Of a stretch of DNA of 13,160 nt, positions 1 to 7,338 are shown piece by piece. The DNA is from an uncultured Pedobacter sp. (GTDB lineage Bacteria; Bacteroidota; Bacteroidia; Sphingobacteriales; Sphingobacteriaceae), in assembly GCA_938008555.1 (NCBI GenBank), contig CALLKE010000146.1, positions 1 through 13,160 on the forward strand, read 5' to 3'. Both the position numbers and the translations under genes were made by a program. Position 1 is the stretch's first letter; each line of letters opens with the position of its first letter. Below the pieces are notes generated by a model. It saw nothing but the letters and a program-made list of their open reading frames with translations, was not told the origin of the DNA and did no database searches.

Positions 1-22
1 AACAGCTTAATAACAACAACAT
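1..22 (-). CDS. possible start of a lipoprotein gene running off the left edge
   Basis: On the minus strand, 23 bases after the stop of the GT2 gene, there is an ATG (22-20) preceded by a purine-rich AAAGGATAAA that could serve as a ribosome binding site. The seven codons visible read M-L-L-L-L-S-C, which looks like the beginning of a very short lipoprotein signal peptide. Only about seven residues are in the window, so the call is a guess. In several Bacteroidota a small DUF4296 lipoprotein lies next to the mannosyltransferase gene, which would fit, but nothing visible proves it. Confidence 0.25.
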
Positions 23-45
23 TTTATCCTTTGACACAGTTTATT

Positions 46-786
46 TTACACTCCCTTTTTATACGTACGAAATAGGCTGTTTAGCTTGATTAAAATCACT
101 CCAAGGAAAGCTTCTCGGAATATACTCGTACTCATTTTTGACTTTCCTTCTGTACGATCGGTAAAGATGATTGGTATCTCAGTTACTTTGAATCCATGTT
201 TAATGGCAGTGAATTTCATCTCTATTTGAAAAGCATAGCCTACAAACTTAATTCTATCTAACTGGATTGTTTCTAGAATAATGCGGCGATAGCATTTAAA
301 CCCAGCTGTGGTATCTTGAATGTTGATACCTGTGATAAATCGTACATAAACAGATGCAAAATAAGACATCATTACTCTTTTCATAGGCCAATTAACCACA
401 TTAACTCCCTTGATATAACGAGATCCAATGGCAAGATCTGCTCCATTATGGCAAGCTGTTTTTAATTGAATTAGGTCTTTGGGGTTGTGAGAGAAATCAG
501 CATCCATCTCAAAAATGAATTGATAATCACGTTTAAGTACCCATTTGAACCCATGGATATAGGCAGTCCCTAAGCCTTGTTTACCTGTACGTTCTTCAAT
601 GTATAGCTTTCCTGCAAACTCGCCTTGTAGATGCTTAACAATCTCTGCCGTGCCGTCTGGTGAACCGTCATCAATGACTAGTATATGAAAAATCTCATGA
701 AGAGAAAATACCTTGCGAATAATCTTTTCGATATTTTCTTTTTCATTATAAGTAGGAATAATGACAATACTATCAGATAAAAACAC
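46..786 (-). CDS. family 2 glycosyltransferase, polyprenol-phosphate mannose synthase (DPM1-like)
   Basis: A 246-residue GT-A glycosyltransferase that probably moves mannose or another hexose from a nucleotide sugar to a polyprenyl phosphate on the cytoplasmic face of the inner membrane, making a lipid-linked donor for glycan or protein glycosylation. Visible motifs in family order are VIIPTYNE (8-15), the nucleotide-sugar site VIDDGSPDGT (37-46), the metal-binding DAD with FSH (95-100), GSRY (121-124), GYAFQIEM (183-190) and the RTEGKSKM loop (211-218). The length is that of the soluble bacterial DPM1 type, without a C-terminal GtrA-like membrane domain. The start used is GTG at 786-784. No ATG exists in the open frame upstream, which runs on into the end of the neighbouring IS at about 853. 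Homologues usually begin close to the SDSIVIIPTYNE stretch, so the GTG is reasonable. No clear Shine-Dalgarno site is seen. The sugar specificity cannot be read from sequence. Confidence 0.9.
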   Translation of the reverse strand: MFLSDSIVIIPTYNEKENIEKIIRKVFSLHEIFHILVIDDGSPDGTAEIVKHLQGEFAGKLYIEERTGKQGLGTAYIHGFKWVLKRDYQFIFEMDADFSHNPKDLIQLKTACHNGADLAIGSRYIKGVNVVNWPMKRVMMSYFASVYVRFITGINIQDTTAGFKCYRRIILETIQLDRIKFVGYAFQIEMKFTAIKHGFKVTEIPIIFTDRTEGKSKMSTSIFREAFLGVILIKLNSLFRTYKKGV

Positions 787-816
787 GTGTGTACGATTTA
801 AAAAGCCGCTAATATA

Positions 817-826
817 CTGCTTTATC
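817..826. repeat. left copy of a degenerate IS target-site duplication
   Basis: CTGCTTTATC directly outside the left IS end compares with CTGCTTTTTA (1448-1457) directly outside the right end: the first seven bases are identical and 8 of 10 match overall. A duplication of 8-10 bp is what ISAs1-type insertion makes, so this supports the element boundaries and an old insertion date. Confidence 0.55.
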
Positions 827-846
827 CAGGGCTTTCCTATGAAAAA
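827..846. repeat. left terminal inverted repeat of the IS
   Basis: CAGGGCTTTCCTATGAAAAA, imperfect inverted match (18 of 20) to 1428-1447. It lies about 30 bp upstream of the original transposase ATG. Confidence 0.75.
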
Positions 847-876
847 AGGTCACTGAACAATAGGAGTATTTTTGAG

Positions 877-1437
877 ATGCAAATCCAGAAAAATATTGAC
901 TATTATGTCAATGCACTTGAGCGGTGAAATTACATCTTTTTAGATGCCTTACGGAATGGAAAAAGACACGAACTATTGTTCGTGTTATTAGGTTATATTA
1001 TGGCTCTATTACGTAAAAGAGCAGAAACGCTTTCGAGTGCACATAGAAGTATCTGTAACACCAATGTGATGCTTTGCCAGTTTCTAGGTATCGAGTTAAG
1101 ATCCGTCGTGTCTCGTTCAGAACTGCCTCTAATCTTACAGAAAGTTGATTTAAAATGGTTTGAACAGATCTTATTTAACCATTTTGGGATTAAACTGCCC
1201 ACTACTTGTACGAAGTGGTTTGCCTGTGATGGGAAGGAGCTAAGAGGTAGCGTTGCTCATGGAGACAGTATGAAAACCTTTAATCCTAACTTGAGTAGAA
1301 TTACATCTACTGCTAGAACTTTAGTAATCAATGTCCTAGCAAAAATGAATATCAAAAAAATCAAAGCCCACCTTGAAAAATTTACTGATGACTTTCACTT
1401 TTTATTAAACCAACTTAGGAATATCTATTTTTTATAG
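877..1437 (+). pseudogene. ISAs1-family transposase remnant (early stop plus internal deletion)
   Basis: The original start is probably ATG 877, with AGGAG at 862-866 upstream. Sixteen codons later an in-frame TGA (925-927) interrupts it, after which the frame stays open to 1437. The reading is typical of the N-terminal half of ISAs1/H-repeat transposases: a helical N-terminal domain, then KWFACDGKELRGS, which is the first catalytic Asp region of the DDE nuclease. Soon after, at about MKTFNPNLSRI, the protein jumps to a C-terminal segment (TARTLVINVLAKMNIKK). The whole DDE middle, with the second Asp and the Glu, is therefore missing: fewer than 190 codons remain of a normal 370 or so. The jump keeps frame. 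A TTG at 976 could restart a 153-residue product, but this would have no catalytic activity. Confidence 0.8.
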
Positions 1438-1447
1438 GAAAGCCGTG
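1428..1447. repeat. right terminal inverted repeat of the IS
   Basis: Reverse complement reads CACGGCTTTCCTATAAAAAA. It overlaps the last codons and the stop of the transposase remnant, a compact arrangement usual for small IS elements. Confidence 0.75.
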
Positions 1448-1457
1448 CTGCTTTTTA
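1448..1457. repeat. right copy of a degenerate IS target-site duplication
   Basis: CTGCTTTTTA, partner of 817-826, immediately outside the right inverted end. Two mismatches at its distal side suggest drift since insertion, or a shorter 7-8-bp duplication. Confidence 0.5.
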
Positions 1458-1486
1458 TAAAGCGAAGCACATATTTGCAATATTTA

Positions 1487-3097
1487 CTAACTGTGCATCA
1501 TCCGTTGCAGATATTTGGTCATTGCAAATAAAACAATAGACGCTATCCCGGCCATAAATACAAAAAGCATAAAGAATTCGTAAAGCCCAGTAATTTCTAA
1601 CCCGAATAAATAGGGTGCTGGTTTACCTGGGTCGGGATATAAGGCACTAAGTACGCCCGCCATCTTATTGGCAGCAGCATTGGCTAAGAACCAAACTGCC
1701 ATTAGCAATGAGCCAAAGCGTAAAGGGGAGAGCTTATTCACGAGGGATAGACCGATAGGTGAGAGACATAGTTCGCCATATGTGTGTAGTGCGTACATAC
1801 TGATAAGCCACATCATGCTCACTTTTGCGCTAGGTTGTATTCCTTTTACACCGTAGGCAATTACTAAATACCCAACTGCTAATAGAAATAAACCTATAGC
1901 CATTTTAGTAGGAGAAGAGGGTTCTAGTCCACGATTACCTAATTTGACCCAAAGGAGTGCAAAGACTGGAGCAAAAACTATAATAAATAAAGAATTTAAC
2001 GATTGAAAAAAGCTAGCCGGAACTGTGTACCAACCTAAATTTCGTTGTGTTTGTTCTTCCGCAAAAAATGTTAATGAGGCTCCAGCTTGCTCGAAGGCAC
2101 TCCAGAAAAATATCACAAAAAATGCGGTGATAAAAATTACGCCAATGCGTTGCTTATCTATGTGATTTAAAGAACGATCAGAAAATATCATAAATCCAAT
2201 ACCTAATACAGAAGCTACTAATAGATAGGAGAGAATACCAAACTTGGTTGCGTCAATGTATAGTAAACCAATGATTGCGATCGATAAAGCTAATAAACCT
2301 GCGCACACTAGAATTTGTGAAGTTTTAACTTGTACGGTTCCGTCTGCTTTTGTTGGAGTTAGGCCTAGTGTTTTTCCCTCGGGGGAAATAATGAATTTAT
2401 CTTTTAGCTTTTTAAAAATTAGAATACCTAGTAACATTCCAATACCTGCAGCCATAAACCCCCATCTGAAATCAGCTGGATTGCCAGTATCTCCTAAAGC
2501 CCCACAGACAAGAGGCCCTAATCCACCACCAACATTAATGCCCATGTAAAAAACAGTATATGCTGCGTCAATTCGACGATCGCCTTTGACATAAAGTTGT
2601 CCTACCATTGACGAAATATTGGGCTTGAAAAATCCATTTCCTGCAATGAGTAATCCTAAGCCTGCAAAAAATAAAAATATAGAAAGATGAGGGGAGGTAT
2701 GATAGGTAGTTCCGCAGAAGAAGAGTAGAAATTGACCCAGAGCCATCAGTAAGCCACCTATGATAATAGAGCGCTGGTTTCCCCAAAATCGATCTGCAAT
2801 ATAGCCTCCAATAAGTGGAGTAAGATAAACTAAGCCTGTATAACTGCCATATAAATTGGAAGCAAAAGCTTTGTCGTACATCAGTGCTTTGGTCATAAAT
2901 AGTACGAGTATTGCCCGCATACCATAATAACTAAAGCGCTCCCACATTTCTGTGGCAAATAATACGTAAAGTCCTCTAGGATGTCCTTTTTTCAGAGCTT
3001 GGTTCATGATTTGACTTGATTCTGTATTCGAAACAGAGTCAATTATTTGAGTTGAGTTTATGGTGTCTACTTCCAGTTCTATTTGTGTCTGATTCAT
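1487..3097 (-). CDS. POT/PTR2-family proton-coupled oligopeptide transporter
   Basis: A 536-residue inner-membrane MFS transporter of the POT (PTR2) family, which imports di- and tripeptides with protons. The proton-coupling E-x-x-E-R motif is at 50-54 in ATEMWERFSYYG at the start of the first helix. The MFS loop motif GGYIADRFWGNQR is at 97-109, and the family signatures GNGFFKPN (153-160) and FYMGINVG (183-190) follow. Many hydrophobic segments cover the rest, consistent with 12-14 helices. A hydrophilic Ser/Thr/Asn-rich tail of about 40 residues precedes helix 1. The start is ATG 3097-3095. The sequence upstream is AT-rich and includes TATAATTTG (minus strand, about 3126-3118), which resembles the Bacteroidota -7 element only loosely. 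The gene is followed after about 40 bp by the IS remnant. The exact peptide range is not deducible. Confidence 0.93.
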   Translation of the reverse strand: MNQTQIELEVDTINSTQIIDSVSNTESSQIMNQALKKGHPRGLYVLFATEMWERFSYYGMRAILVLFMTKALMYDKAFASNLYGSYTGLVYLTPLIGGYIADRFWGNQRSIIIGGLLMALGQFLLFFCGTTYHTSPHLSIFLFFAGLGLLIAGNGFFKPNISSMVGQLYVKGDRRIDAAYTVFYMGINVGGGLGPLVCGALGDTGNPADFRWGFMAAGIGMLLGILIFKKLKDKFIISPEGKTLGLTPTKADGTVQVKTSQILVCAGLLALSIAIIGLLYIDATKFGILSYLLVASVLGIGFMIFSDRSLNHIDKQRIGVIFITAFFVIFFWSAFEQAGASLTFFAEEQTQRNLGWYTVPASFFQSLNSLFIIVFAPVFALLWVKLGNRGLEPSSPTKMAIGLFLLAVGYLVIAYGVKGIQPSAKVSMMWLISMYALHTYGELCLSPIGLSLVNKLSPLRFGSLLMAVWFLANAAANKMAGVLSALYPDPGKPAPYLFGLEITGLYEFFMLFVFMAGIASIVLFAMTKYLQRMMHS

Positions 3098-3328
3098 GTT
3101 GCAGTAAATATTTCTTGCAAATTATATTTTTTACTTATTGTTTAATGTTAAATGGTGTAAATATTTTACATTAATGAGCCGCTGAGCACAGTCAAGAAGG
3201 GATGGTATATGAGAGAAGGCGTAGGTAGGGAAAGATTCAAAAAGAATCGAGAAGCTTTATACTGTAGTAAAGATGAGAGACTCTTATTATACTTGATTAC
3301 TAAAGCTATAAGCCGATATTCTTTTTTA
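3098..3328. other. intergenic stretch between the DUF3050 and transporter genes
   Basis: Together with the hairpin at 3329-3378 this makes about 290 bp without a gene. It holds the presumed transporter promoter near 3098-3180, a weak 5-bp stem (GATTC-AAAAA-GAATC, 3234-3248), and a stretch at 3178-3200 (GCCGCTGAGCACAGTC) that resembles short interspersed repeats seen in some Bacteroidota genomes. No convincing small reading frame or RNA gene was found. Confidence 0.4.
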
Positions 3329-3378
3329 TAGCGATCGATTCATTACTGATATTGAAATCAGTAATGAATCGATCGCTA
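3329..3378. repeat. 22-bp perfect inverted repeat with 6-nt loop
   Basis: Arms 3329-3350 and 3357-3378 are exact reverse complements (22 of 22 pairs) around the loop ATTGAA. The arms contain GCGATCGAT and CATTACTGAT. It lies 8 bp beyond the stop of the DUF3050 gene, where a transcription end is expected. However, the minus-strand sequence after the hairpin is A-rich, not T-rich, so it is not a textbook intrinsic terminator. A T-run does precede it on the plus strand. It may act as an mRNA 3'-end stabiliser, a terminator of another kind, or a protein binding site. Confidence 0.85.
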
Positions 3379-3386
3379 GGCCGATC

Positions 3387-4193
3387 TTACTTAGATGAGA
3401 CAGTAATATGTGATAGGCCGCGTTTTCGGTTTTGTATTTGCTTATATGCACCATCCCAAAGCTCAATACGCTTTTGCAAAGATTTGACGGTAGCTTGTTC
3501 TGCTTCGTTCCATAATTGCTCATTCGTTCCACAAAGATTGGATGTCATTTGTAGTGCGAGATGGCTATGATGATCGCCGTCTACTTCTATATGTCTTTCG
3601 AGGTAGTATTTAAAGATGGATAAGTCTTCTCCAATAAAGCTAGTATGCATATCATTCACCATTGAAATAAACATTTTGGGGATTAAGTCTTCTCTTCCAA
3701 AAGTGAAAACAACTGATTGCAAATAGGCCTTATTACTTCTAATAATTTTAAATGTAAAATCAACAAAATTTTGGACCTCCTGGGGTGGCTGAGAAGCTAA
3801 ATATGCTGCACTGAAATCGTCTGTTTTCTTTAGTGTTGATATAAACTTTTCGATCTGATGGGTATTTGATCCACATTGACGCATCGCATCAAGATAGAGC
3901 TCAAAGTGACTTTTTCTATTGCCAGATTGATCTATATCTGATTCCTCACCAACAACTATCTCATTGATAAGATAGGTGGTATTTGCATAGCCTTTTGGAA
4001 ACCAAGGAACAGAAATGCATGTTAAATTATTTTGTAGCGCTTTTAATAAAGACATAAAGTCCCAAACTGCAAAAACGTGGTACTGCATAAAGATTTTAAC
4101 ATCTTCAATATCATCTATTACTGAATAAAGAGGGTGATTAATAATTTGCTGTCTTAGTGGCTCTATCGTTTTTTTAATTTTTTCTATATACAT
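3387..4193 (-). CDS. DUF3050 family protein (haem-oxygenase-like fold, possible non-haem metalloenzyme)
   Basis: A 268-residue, mainly helical, cytoplasmic protein recognised as DUF3050 from its overall pattern (MQYHVFAVWDFMSLLKALQ at 36-54; PWFPKGYA at 63-70; ERHIEVDGDHHSHLA at 199-213). That family is placed with haem-oxygenase-like folds. Candidate metal ligands can be picked out: His39, Glu78 or Glu83/84, His96, Glu199, and His201 with Asp205/Asp207 and His208/His209. Their spacing recalls the diiron oxidases of this fold, such as CADD-like enzymes, but this is inference. The start is ATG 4193-4191, with AAAGAGATAA upstream as a weak ribosome binding site. It stands alone, 289 bp before the transporter gene and divergent from a small secreted protein. 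No partner gene suggests a substrate. Confidence 0.8.
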   Translation of the reverse strand: MYIEKIKKTIEPLRQQIINHPLYSVIDDIEDVKIFMQYHVFAVWDFMSLLKALQNNLTCISVPWFPKGYANTTYLINEIVVGEESDIDQSGNRKSHFELYLDAMRQCGSNTHQIEKFISTLKKTDDFSAAYLASQPPQEVQNFVDFTFKIIRSNKAYLQSVVFTFGREDLIPKMFISMVNDMHTSFIGEDLSIFKYYLERHIEVDGDHHSHLALQMTSNLCGTNEQLWNEAEQATVKSLQKRIELWDGAYKQIQNRKRGLSHITVSSK

Positions 4194-4355
4194 ATTTATC
4201 TCTTTTTATTTTTTAATTATACATCCAAATCCATTCAAATGAGTTATCACAAAGTCAAAAAGCCTATTATACTATATATTGAGCATATTTTCAGAATATC
4301 TACAAAAATAGACATTGATTTATTGATTAAAAATTCGTAAGTTGGTATTAGATTT

Positions 4356-4380
4356 ATTTAAATTAAATTTTAATTTAAAT
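4356..4380 (+). promoter_or_regulatory. 25-bp perfect palindrome abutting a start codon
   Basis: Arms ATTTAAATTAAA (4356-4367) and TTTAATTTAAAT (4369-4380) are exact reverse complements around one central T. The last two bases are the A and T of the start codon of the 92-residue secreted protein. As DNA it could be an operator. As RNA, an A/U hairpin would bury the initiation site and melt with heat or ribosome access. The stem is purely A/T and no Shine-Dalgarno site is present. AT-rich sequence produces such palindromes by chance more readily than mixed sequence does, hence moderate confidence in a function. Confidence 0.5.
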
Positions 4381-4657
4381 GCTTGTGAAAAAGTTATTGT
4401 ATATAGCTATTTTATTTGCCTTGCCAATGATAGCAAGCGGGCAAGCACATGTGAGGGTAGGTGTAGGGATAGGGTATTATCACCCGAGATATGGGTATCA
4501 TCGGCCGGGGTATGGGTACTATTACCCCGCACCATTTGTTGCAGCCCCTGCCCCGGTTATCGTGGCTCCTTCACCTGCTCCAGTTATTGTAGCACCTCCC
4601 CCAGTTTATTACGGTAGGCCTTACTATGGTAGATTTTATTATCGGAGGAGATGGTGA
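4379..4657 (+). CDS. small secreted Tyr/Pro/Gly-rich protein (PXPV-repeat type)
   Basis: A 92-residue protein with a clear signal peptide (residues 1-22: MLVKK, hydrophobic core LLYIAILFALPMIA, cut likely after SGQA). The mature part is of low complexity: a His/Tyr/Gly segment with repeated YG and YHP (about 32-49), then a duplicated PAPVIVAP block, then a very basic Tyr/Arg-rich tail ending YYRRRW. This resembles the small PXPV-repeat exported proteins found in many Gram-negative bacteria, whose role is not established. It is the only gene on the plus strand apart from the IS remnant. It ends 11 bp from the stop of the converging parC gene with no obvious terminator between them. The start is ATG 4379, at the edge of the palindrome; signal-peptide logic supports it. 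Confidence 0.75.
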   Translation: MLVKKLLYIAILFALPMIASGQAHVRVGVGIGYYHPRYGYHRPGYGYYYPAPFVAAPAPVIVAPSPAPVIVAPPPVYYGRPYYGRFYYRRRW

Positions 4658-4668
4658 AAGTGGCTAAT

Positions 4669-7338
4669 TTAAAATAGACCCATTTGTCCTTTTTCATCTA
4701 TTTTAATGTCATCAGGATTGGTGATTTCAAGATCGATTGATTTTTGGGAGCTGTCATTTTTCTGAGTCTCACTAGATTGAGGGAGGTCTGGTTGTGTAGT
4801 TGAAGCATGATTTAATTCTTCTTCCGCTTCGTCGGACTCAATTAGTGTGATACTTTTGATTGCATGTAAACTCAAACGATTTCCCAAGGCTTTCATTCCT
4901 TTGACATCAATTAGATCAACCAAATTAATGATGTTTCTTTCCTCAATTTGGCTTTTACCCTTTAGAATCTCAAGTTCAATTTTGGGCTCTCGTAAGCCTG
5001 AAAGTATAATGAGTTTAGAGTCGTTGTCTTCGCTGATAAAACTAACTTTCTTGTTCGTTGTGATATTTTCAAAAGTAAAGCGTTTGAGATAGTAATTTTT
5101 GGATTTACCATCCATATAGATTACTGAAAATATTTTAGCTGGATTGTATTTTTCTATCAGTTGAAAATCGCCCTCGAAATGATTACTTAATTCGAAGCCA
5201 CTCAATTCATAAGTACCGTCTTTATCAACTGTTAAAATCTTATCATCTCCATCAAATTCACCTAAATAATGACCTCTACCATCCACATTTAAGCGTCTCA
5301 ATATATCATCAAACCATATTTTACGCCCCGCAAGTGTAGAAACCCCTTTGGCTTTTAATGAAAGCTTTTTGATAGGATATTTACTAACAGTGTTTCCTAG
5401 TGAACTACGGCCTTTGACAGCAATTTCTGAGAAATCTAAATCAAACTGGAGCTTTCGTAATTTGGAATGTGGCTTTAGTTGTACATTAATTACTTCAGCC
5501 TCACCATTCTGATTTGCTGTAAAGTATAGTATCGCAGAACCTTTTCCTCCTTTAGTAAGATCATACTCTTTGTCACGAGTAATACCTAAAACAGAAAATC
5601 TCTTTACATAGGAAGTTCCTGTTGTACCATCTTTGTAAACCAGATTGTATACAGTTCGTTCATCATTTTTCTTGAATACTTGGGCATGAATAATTCCTTT
5701 ACCTACAAAGGTTTTTTCGGCCACTTTAGAGACAGAGAATTTACCATCTTTACGAAAAACAATAACCTCGTCTAAGTCCGAACAATCTCCTATAAATTCA
5801 TCTTTTCGTAAACTAGTACCAATAAAACCCTCTTCACGATTCATGTATAGCTTTACATTCGCTAGCGCAACTTTGGAGGCTTCTACTCGATCAAATAAGC
5901 GTATTTCTGTTTTACGCCCTTTTTCGGCTCCATATTTTTGCTTCAGTTTTTCGAACCAAGCAATCGCATAATCCGTGAGATGCTTCAGATTTTTGTTTAC
6001 TTCTTTGATCTCTTCCTCCAAAGCCCTCATTTGCTCGTCTGATTTTTTAACATCGAAACGAGTGATACTACTCATGGGTTTCTCAATCAGCTTTTTATAA
6101 TCTTCAGGAAGAATTTCACGATAGAATTGAGTGAAAAAGGGGCTGAATAATTTATTCAGGGTATTTATAACCAGATCAAAGCTAACAGCTGATTCATATT
6201 CAGGATGTTTATACATTCCTTCCTGAATAAATAGTTTAAGTAGCGAATTGAAAAATATTTTCTCTTTTAATTCAGCTAGCTTGATCTCTAATTCTTGTTT
6301 TAATAAGTCTTTGGTGTGATGCGTGTTTTCAATCAGAATGTCATTTACACTCATAAAAAGGGGCTTATTCCCTTTTATGACACAAGTATTGGGTGAGATA
6401 GACACTTCACAATCGGTAAAGGCGTATAGTGCATCGATTGTTAAATCGGGTGAGATCCCGGGGGCTAAGTGAATGATTATTTCTACATCTTTTGCCGTGT
6501 TATCTTCAATTTTTTTGATTTTTATTTTCCCTTTATCATTAGCTGCAATCACGCTATCAATTAAGCTACCTGTAGTAGTGGTATAGGGTACTTCAGTAAT
6601 GGCTAGGGTTTTCTTATCTCTTTCAATGATCTTCGCTCGAACTCTGATTTTGCCTCCGCGTTGGCCTTCGTTGTAATTGGAAAAATCGGCCATGCCACTT
6701 GTTTGAAAGTCGGGGAGGAGATTGGGTCGATTCCCTTTTAATGCTTCAATAGATGCATCAATCAGTTCGATGAAATTATGTGGCATCACTTTAGTGGCCA
6801 AGCCTACAGCAATTCCATCGGCTCCTTGGGCTAATAAAAGAGGAAACTTGACTGGAAATGTAACAGGCTCACGATTGCGCCCATCGTAACTAGATTGCCA
6901 CTCGGTTGTATCAGGGTTAAAAATAATCTCATTAGCAAACTTGGAAAGGCGCGCTTCAATATAACGAGGAGCTGCTGCAGCGTCGCCCGTAATAGGATCA
7001 CCCCAGTTTCCTTGAGTATCGATCAATAAATTCTTTTGACCGATTTGTACCATTGCATCGCCAATAGAGGCATCCCCATGGGGATGGTACTTCATTGTAT
7101 TACCAATCACATTGGCAGCTTTATTGAATCTACCATCATCCATCTCCTTTAAAGAGTGCAGGATTCTGCGTTGCACGGGTTTTAACCCATCATGAATATG
7201 AGGCACAGCACGATCAAGAATGACGTATGATGCATAGTCTAAAAACCAGTTTTCGTATAAACCTGGAAGAGAGGTAATGTTTGTTATACTTTCAGGATGT
7301 TCGTTGTCTTCGTTGGTGTTATTTAATTCGTGACTCAT
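4669..7338 (-). CDS. parC: DNA topoisomerase IV subunit A
   Basis: An 889-residue type IIA topoisomerase breakage-reunion subunit. With ParE it cuts and passes DNA to decatenate daughter chromosomes. The N-terminal core has SYVILDRAVPHIHDGLKPVQRRIL (37-60), the quinolone-pocket helix YHPHGDASIGDAM (84-96) and the catalytic Arg125-Tyr126 in AAAAPRYIEAR; GGKIRVRAKI follows. A coiled-coil/tower region with EEEIKEVNKNLKHL lies near the middle. The C-terminal third is a divergent beta-propeller-like domain, followed by an acidic, Ser/Gln-rich tail ending QMGLF. Length and character fit the Bacteroidota ParC type, not GyrA. At the E. coli Ser80/Ser83 position there is Ala90, while the acidic partner is kept as Asp94. 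The start ATG shares one base with the hisC stop, so translation is likely coupled. parE is not in the window. Confidence 0.93.
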   Translation of the reverse strand: MSHELNNTNEDNEHPESITNITSLPGLYENWFLDYASYVILDRAVPHIHDGLKPVQRRILHSLKEMDDGRFNKAANVIGNTMKYHPHGDASIGDAMVQIGQKNLLIDTQGNWGDPITGDAAAAPRYIEARLSKFANEIIFNPDTTEWQSSYDGRNREPVTFPVKFPLLLAQGADGIAVGLATKVMPHNFIELIDASIEALKGNRPNLLPDFQTSGMADFSNYNEGQRGGKIRVRAKIIERDKKTLAITEVPYTTTTGSLIDSVIAANDKGKIKIKKIEDNTAKDVEIIIHLAPGISPDLTIDALYAFTDCEVSISPNTCVIKGNKPLFMSVNDILIENTHHTKDLLKQELEIKLAELKEKIFFNSLLKLFIQEGMYKHPEYESAVSFDLVINTLNKLFSPFFTQFYREILPEDYKKLIEKPMSSITRFDVKKSDEQMRALEEEIKEVNKNLKHLTDYAIAWFEKLKQKYGAEKGRKTEIRLFDRVEASKVALANVKLYMNREEGFIGTSLRKDEFIGDCSDLDEVIVFRKDGKFSVSKVAEKTFVGKGIIHAQVFKKNDERTVYNLVYKDGTTGTSYVKRFSVLGITRDKEYDLTKGGKGSAILYFTANQNGEAEVINVQLKPHSKLRKLQFDLDFSEIAVKGRSSLGNTVSKYPIKKLSLKAKGVSTLAGRKIWFDDILRRLNVDGRGHYLGEFDGDDKILTVDKDGTYELSGFELSNHFEGDFQLIEKYNPAKIFSVIYMDGKSKNYYLKRFTFENITTNKKVSFISEDNDSKLIILSGLREPKIELEILKGKSQIEERNIINLVDLIDVKGMKALGNRLSLHAIKSITLIESDEAEEELNHASTTQPDLPQSSETQKNDSSQKSIDLEITNPDDIKIDEKGQMGLF

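Larger units (their letters stand above)
827..1447 (+). mobile_element. decayed ISAs1-family insertion sequence (internally deleted)
   Basis: A roughly 620-bp insertion sequence bounded by inverted ends. The left end CAGGGCTTTCCTATGAAAAA (827-846) matches the reverse complement of the right end, CACGGCTTTCCTATAAAAAA (1428-1447), at 18 of 20 positions. It contains one transposase reading frame with ISAs1-type protein signatures, but the element is about half the usual length (roughly 1.2-1.4 kb) because the middle of the transposase is gone. The flanks carry what looks like a worn 10-bp target duplication. It lies between the peptide-transporter and mannosyltransferase genes. It can no longer transpose by itself, although the ends might still be mobilised in trans by an intact relative. 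Confidence 0.8.

Noticed and set aside
993..1202. Minus-strand open frame inside the IS
   Set aside because: Shadow of the transposase remnant, which has clear family motifs on the other strand; no start context or recognisable protein.
1668..2549. Plus-strand open frames inside the peptide transporter
   Set aside because: They lie opposite a well supported membrane transporter and read as shadow sequence without domains.
3234..3248. GATTC-AAAAA-GAATC as a terminator
   Set aside because: Only five A/T-rich pairs, no following T-tract and not at a gene end.
3329..3378. Calling the 22-bp inverted repeat an ordinary intrinsic terminator
   Set aside because: There is no T-tract on the 3' side for the minus-strand gene; kept as a repeat of uncertain role.
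4342..4617. Alternative frame over the small secreted protein (starting 4342)
   Set aside because: The frame starting at 4379 has a proper signal peptide and repeated motifs; the other reads as Cys/Ser-rich shadow and starts before the palindrome.
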